From Balaenoptera acutorostrata (Eukaryota > Chordata > Mammalia > Artiodactyla > Balaenopteridae): 64,000 nt of DNA. Where the stretch lies: contig NC_080067.1 of assembly GCF_949987535.1 (NCBI RefSeq), positions 48,730,910 to 48,794,909 of the forward strand. The letters run 5' to 3'. The notes beneath the pieces are model-generated. The model made no database searches and was not told the DNA's origin. It saw only the letters and a list, made by a program, of their open reading frames with translations. Of the stretch, positions 58,914 through 64,000 are shown piece after piece (the stretch's first letter is position 1; every line of letters begins with the position of its first letter). Made by a program: the position numbers and the translations under genes.

Positions 58914-59447
58914 GAATAAACTTTTGTGTTTCTCTATAGAGAATACTTCTCATATATTGCTTTTTGTCAATATCTCCCATTAGATATAAAGGACAACATA
59001 GAGTACTGTTAAAACAAAAACAAAAAAAAACAGGAAAATACAGATCTAAAAAGTGTCTTGAAAGACCTGCAGCTGTGATTACTGTACATGAAACTGACAC
59101 ATATCAAATGTATAAGCAACCTGGCTGAGTGTCAAGAGATTTGGGGGAAAAAATAAACCCTCCCCTCCCCCACAGAAAAAAAAAATAGTAAGTAGAGTGA
59201 CAGGACCAAACAACTCTGAGTATTTGAATCTAAAAATATTCTTAGTGGCCTTTTCCCTTCAAGATGTTGAAGGAGTAAGATGTGGAGATCACCTTCCTCC
59301 CCACAAATACATCAAAAATACATCTACATGTGGAACAACTCCTACAGAACACCTACTGAACGCTGGCAGAAGACCTCAGCCTTCCCAAAAGGCAAGAAAC
59401 TCCCCTCCTACTTGGGTAAGGCAAAAGAAAAAAGGAAAAACAGAGAC

Positions 59448-59771
59448 AAAAGAATAGGGATGGGGCTTCCCTGGTGGCGCAGTGGTTGAGAATCTGCCTG
59501 CCAATGCAGGGGACATGGGTTTGAGCCCTGGTCTGGGAAGATCCCACATGCCGCGGAGCAACTGGGCCCGTGAGCCACAATTACTGAGCCTGCGTGTCTG
59601 GAGACTGTGCTCCACAACAAGAGAGGCCGCAATAGTGAGAGGCCCGCACACCGCGATGAAGAGTGGTCCCCACTTGCTGCAACTAGAGAAAGCCCACACA
59701 CAGAAATGAAGACCCAACACAGCCATAAATAAATAAATAATTAAAAAAAAAAAAAAAAAGAATAGGGATGG
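59448..59771 (+). mobile_element. CHR-type SINE in an L1 5'UTR, with 16-bp target duplications
   Basis: Body 59464-59755, starting GGCTTCCCTGGTGGCGCAGT and ending in (TAAA)n and poly(A). AAAAGAATAGGGATGG lies at 59448-59463 and 59756-59771, although its first As on the right may be tail. The B box has drifted (GGTTTGAGCCC). The insertion is younger than the L1 it interrupts. The 202-aa minus-strand open frame over this area (59376-59984) is a chance reading of SINE and 5'UTR. Confidence 0.95.
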
Positions 59772-60309
59772 ACCCTTCACCTCTGGGAGGGAGCTGCGAA
59801 GGAGGAAAAGTTTCCACACACTAGGAAGCCCCTTCACTGGTGGAGACAGGGGGTGGCGGGGGGAAGCTTCAGAACCATGGAAGAGAGCACAGCAACAGGG
59901 GTGCAGAAGGCAAGGCAGAGAGATTCCTGCAAAGTGGATCAGTGCCAACCAGCACTCACCAGCCTGAGAGGCTTGTCTGCTCACCGGCTGGGGCAGGTGG
60001 GGGCTGGGAGCTGAGGCTCAGGCTTCGGAGGTCAGATCCCAGGGAGAAGACTGGGGTTGGCTGCGTGAACACAGCCTGAAGGGGGCTAGTGTGCCACAGC
60101 TGGCAGGGAGGGAGTCCGGGAAAAACTCTGGACCTGCCTAAGAGGCAAGAGACCATTGTTTCAGGGTGCACAAGGAAAGGGGATTCAGAGCACCGCCTAA
60201 ATGAGCTCCAGAGATGGGCGCAAGCCGCAGCTATCAGCGCGGACATGAGAGATGGGCATGAAATGCTAATGCTGCTGCTGCAGCCACCAAGAATCCTGTG
60301 TGCAAGCAG

Positions 60310-61105
60310 GATTAAATGCAAGAAACGTTTAACAAGGACCTACAAGAACTAAAGAGCAAACAATAATTAACAACAAAATAAATGAAATTAAAAATTCGTT
60401 AGAAGGAATCAATAGCAGAATACCTGAGGCAGAAGAACGGATAAGTGACCTGGAAGATAAAACAGTGGAAAAAACTACCACAGAGCAGCATAAAGAAAAA
60501 AGAATGAAAAGAATTGAGGACAGTCTCAGAGACCTCTGGGACAACATTAAACACACAGACATTTGAATTATAGTGGTCCCAAAAGAAGAAGAGAAAAAGA
60601 AAAGGTCTGAGAAAATGTTTGAAGAGATTATAGTTGAGAACTTCCCTAATATGGGAAAGGAAATAGTCAATCAAGTCAAGGAAGTGCAGAGAGTCCCATA
60701 CAGGATAAATCCAAGGGAAACAAGCCAAGACACGTATTAATCAAACTATTACAAATTAAATACAAAGAAAAAATATTAAAAGCAGCAAGGGAAAAGCAAC
60801 AAATAACATACAAGGGAATATCCCTAAGGTAAACAGCTGATCTTACAGCAGAAACTCTGCAAGCAAGAAGGGAGTGGCAGAACATATTTAAAGTGCTGAA
60901 AGAGAAAAACCTACAACCAAGATTACTCTACCCAGCAAGGATCTCATTCAGATTCGACAGAGAAATTAAAAGCTTTACTGACAAGCAAAAGCTAAGACAA
61001 TTCATCATCACCAAACCAGCCTTACAACAAATGCTAAAGGAACTTCTCTAAGCAGAATACACAAGAGAAGGAAAAGACCTACAATAACAAACCCAAAAGA
61101 ATTAA
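60310..61105 (+). pseudogene. L1 ORF1 remnant lacking its N-terminus
   Basis: The sequence from 60310 matches ORF1 from about codon 55 (TTTAACAAGGACCTACAAGA, compare FNKDLEEL in the copy at 31065-32023), so the start and first coiled-coil heptads are missing. Early stops follow (near 60361). The C-terminal domain is recognisable (CTCATTCAGATTCGACAGAG for ISFRFD, ending KELL and a stop at 61049-61051). No ORF1p can be made. Confidence 0.85.
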
Positions 61106-61108
61106 GAA

Positions 61109-64000
61109 ATGGTAATAGGAACATACATATTGATAATTACCTTAAATGTAAATGGATTAAATGCTACAACCAAAAGACATAGACTGGCTGAATGGATACA
61201 AAAACAAGACCCGTATATATGCTGTCTACAAGAGACCAACTTCAGACCGAGGAACACATACACACTGAAAGTGAGGGGACGGAAAAAGATATTCCTTGCA
61301 AATGGAAATCAAAAGAAAGCTGGAGTAGCAATTCTCATATCAGACAAAATAGACTTTAAAATAAAGATTATTACAAGAGACAAAGAGGACACTACATAAT
61401 GATAAATGGATCAATCCAAGAAAAAGATATAACAATTGTAAATATTTATGCATCCAACATAAGAGCACCTAAACTAATAAGGTAAATGCTAACAAGTGTG
61501 AAAGCGGAAGTCAACAGTAACACAATAATAGTATGAGACTTTAACACTCCACTTTCACTGATGGACAGATCAACCAAAATGAAAACAAATAAGGAAACAC
61601 AAGCTTTAAATGACACATTAAACAAATGGACTTAATTGATATTTATAGGACATTCTATCCAAAAACTACAGAATACACTTTCTTCTCAAGTACTCATGGA
61701 ACATTCTCCAGTATAGATCATATCTTGGGTCACAAATCAAGCCTTGGTCAATTTAAGAAAATTGAAATCGTATCAAGTATCATTTCAGACCACAACATTG
61801 TGAGACTGGATATCAATTACAGGAAAAACACTGTAAAAATTCAAACACATGGAGGCTAAAAAATATGCTATTAATGACCAAGAGATCACTGAAGAAATCA
61901 AAGGGGAAATCAAAAAATACCTAGAAACAAATGATAATGAAACCACGACGACCCAAAACCTATGGGATGCAGCAAATCAGTTGTAAGAAGGAAGTTTATA
62001 GCAATTACAATCCTACCTCAAGAAACAAGAAACATCTCAAATAAACAACCTAACCTTACACCTGAAGCAATTAGAGAAAGAAGAAGAACAACAAAAAAAA
62101 ACCCAAAGTTAGCAAAAGGAAAGAAATCATAATGATCAGATCAGAAATCAATGAAAAAAAATGAAGGAAATGATAGCAAAGATCAAAAAAACTAAAAGCT
62201 GGTTCCTTGGAGAAGATAAACAAAATTGATAAACCGTTAGCCAGACTCATCAGGAAAAAAGGGAGAAGACTCAAATCAACAGAATTAGAAATGAAAATGG
62301 AGAAGTAACAACTGACACTGCAGAAATACAAAGGATCATGAGAGATTACTACAAGTAACTATATGCCAATAAAATGGACAACCGGGAAGAAATGGACAAA
62401 TTCTTAGAAATGCACAACCTTCCGAGACTGAACCAGGAAGAAATAGAAAATATGAACAGACCAATCACAAGCACTGAATTTGAAACTGTGATTAAAAATC
62501 TTCCAGCAACTAAAAGCCCAGGACCAGATGGATTCACAGGCGAATTCTATCAAACATTTAGAGAAGAGCTAACACCTATCCTTCTCAAACTCTTCCAAAA
62601 TATAACAGAGGGAGGAACACTCCCAAACTCATACTGCGAGGCCACCATCACCCTGATACCAAAACCAGACAAAGATGTCACAAAGAAAGAAAACTACAGG
62701 CCAATATCACTGATGAACATAGATGCAAAAATCCTCAAAAAAAATAGTAGCAAACAGAATCCAACAGCACATTAAAGGATCATACGCCATGATCAAGAGG
62801 GGTTTATTCCAGGTTGCAAGGATTCTTCAACATGTGCAAATCAATCAATGTGATACACCATATTAACAAACTGAAGGATAAAAACCATATGGTAATCTCA
62901 ATACATGCAGGAAAAGTTTTTGGCAAAATCCAGCACCCATTATGATAAAAATCCTCCAGAAAGGAGGCATAGAGGAAACTTTCCTCAACATAATAAGGGC
63001 CATATATGACAAACCCACAGCCAACATTGTCCTCAATGGTGAAAACCTGAAACCATTTCCACTAAAATCAGGAACAAGACAAAGTTGTCCACTCTCACCA
63101 CTATTATTCAACATAGTTTTGGAAGTTTTAGCTACAGCAATCAGAGAAGAAAAAGAAGTAAAAGGAATCCAAATCAGAAAAGAAAAAGTAAAACTGTCAC
63201 TGTTTACAGATGACATGATACTATACATACAGAATCTGAAGATGCTAGCAGAAAATTACTAGCGCTAATCAATGCATTTGATAAAGTAACAGAATACAAA
63301 ATTAATACACAGATATCTCTTGCATTCCTATACACTAATGATGAAAAATCTGAAAGAGAAATTAAGGAAACACTCCCATATACCATTGCAATAAAAAGAA
63401 TAAAATACCTAGGAATAAACCTGCCTAGGGAGACAAAAGACCTCTATGCAGAAAACTATAAGACACTGATGAAAGAAATTAAAGATGATACATACAGATG
63501 GAGAGATATACCATGTTCTTAGATTGAAAGAATCAACATTGTGAAAATGACTCTACTACCCAAAGCAATCTACAGATTCAATGCAATCCCTACTAAACAA
63601 CCAATGGCATTTTTCACAGAACTAGAACAAAAAATTTCACTTTTTATGGAAACACAAAAGACCGCGAAAACCAAAGCAATCTTGAGAATGAAAAACGGAA
63701 CTGGAGGAATCAGGCTCCCTGACTTCAGACTATACTACAAAGCTACAGTAATCAAGACAGTATGGTGCTGGCACAAGAACAGAAACATAGATCAGTGGAA
63801 CAGGATAGAAAGCCCAGAGATAAACCCACACACATATGGTCACCTTATCTTTGATAAAGGAGGCAAGAATATACAATGAAGAAAAGACAGCCTCTTCAAT
63901 GAATGGTGCTGGGAAAACTGGACAGCTACATGTAAAAGAATGAAATTAGAACACTTCCTAACACCATGCACAAAAATAAACTCAAAATGGATTAAAGACC
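61109..64000 (+). pseudogene. L1 ORF2 remnant (endonuclease and reverse transcriptase), 3' end outside
   Basis: The first 96 aa (61109-61399) start MVIGTYILIITLNVNGLN with the endonuclease NVNGLN and QET motifs. A later piece (61626-61859) keeps SSIDHILGHK and SDHN, the other endonuclease active-site elements, but a stop replaces the Gly of GDFNT at about 61532. The RT finger piece is 62374-62775 ([29 protein letters not shown]). Motif A at 62895-62927 reads [10 protein letters not shown], losing both Asp of [10 protein letters not shown]. Motif B is [14 protein letters not shown] and the catalytic box is FTDD (62942-63262). The C-terminal part runs from 63541 to the edge. Inactive. Confidence 0.92.

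Larger units (their letters stand above)
59222..64000 (+). mobile_element. L1 with 5'UTR, plus strand, running off the window end
   Basis: The GC-rich L1 5'UTR (from about 59222) is followed by a deleted ORF1 and ORF2. Sequence such as 'gaagccccttcactggtgga' and 'gagcaccgcctaaatgagct' marks the 5'UTR. At about 60309 it jumps from the 5'UTR into ORF1 at about codon 55 of the copy at 31065-32023, skipping the rest of the 5'UTR and the ORF1 start. A SINE sits in the 5'UTR (59464-59755). ORF2 has stops and frameshifts. The 3' end is outside, so target duplications cannot be seen. The exact 5' end is approximate. Confidence 0.93.

Noticed and set aside
59376..59984. 202-aa minus-strand open frame
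   Set aside because: It runs across a SINE and the antisense of an L1 5'UTR, two elements separated by a target duplication, so it cannot be an old gene.
1..64000. Circular or terminally redundant molecule, because both ends are alike
   Set aside because: The ends are about 93% alike, not identical, and both are L1 ORF2, so they are separate repeat copies.
1..64000. CRISPR array, operon, phage or bacterial gene cluster
   Set aside because: No regularly spaced repeats, no ribosome binding sites and no dense coding; the repeat content is mammalian throughout.

Overview
This is a gene-poor stretch of a mammalian nuclear genome, most likely from a cetacean (whale or dolphin) or a close relative. 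It is AT-rich, has no operon-like coding, and is dominated by LINE-1 (L1) copies. The diagnostic element is a tRNA-Glu-derived SINE of the cetartiodactyl CHR type (head GGGCTTCCCTGGTGGC...), found at 7315, 10133, 51658 and 59464, with a CHR-2-like relative at 41588. No host protein-coding exon, RNA gene, CpG island or CRISPR array could be supported. All family names come from recognition by eye, not a database search.

Layout. 1-1407: 3' end of a plus-strand L1. 1408-7300: mostly unique DNA with two MIR relics, an LTR-like block (3036-3482) and a 5'-truncated minus L1 (3592-4211). 7301-13011: a SINE with perfect target duplications, an ancient L1M/HAL1-like 3' end, and two minus-strand retroviral-type solo LTRs, the first split by a SINE. 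13012-26496: unique DNA with old L1, L2 and HAL1 fragments. 26497-32174: a long minus L1 (ORF2, ORF1 and the end of the 5'UTR) carrying a second L1 with a probable 3' transduction at 29397-29934. 32175-41344: unique DNA, a Tigger-like mini-element, L2 pieces, an L1M split by a MaLR-type LTR, and a striking 38-bp-arm hairpin (41111-41196). 41345-45885: L1 fragments, one with a nested CHR-2-like SINE. 45886-50104: unique DNA and an 87-bp A/T-only block. 50105-54790: ancient overlapping L1M segments with a nested SINE. 54791-59221: an L2 relic, unique DNA, and a twin-primed (5'-inverted) L1 with a perfect 13-bp target duplication. 59222-64000: a plus L1 running off the window, with a SINE in its 5'UTR and a 5'UTR-to-ORF1 internal deletion.

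How it fits together. The window records layered retrotransposition: MIR and L2, then HAL1/L1M and a Tigger-like element, then LTRs, then younger L1s, then CHR SINEs mobilised by the L1 machinery. Each L1 open frame seen is broken by stops, frameshifts or lost catalytic residues. I found no undescribed functional system. The best leads are the hairpin, the two 3'-extended insertions, the twin-primed L1, the spliced-looking L1, and two non-L1 blocks lodged inside L1s.
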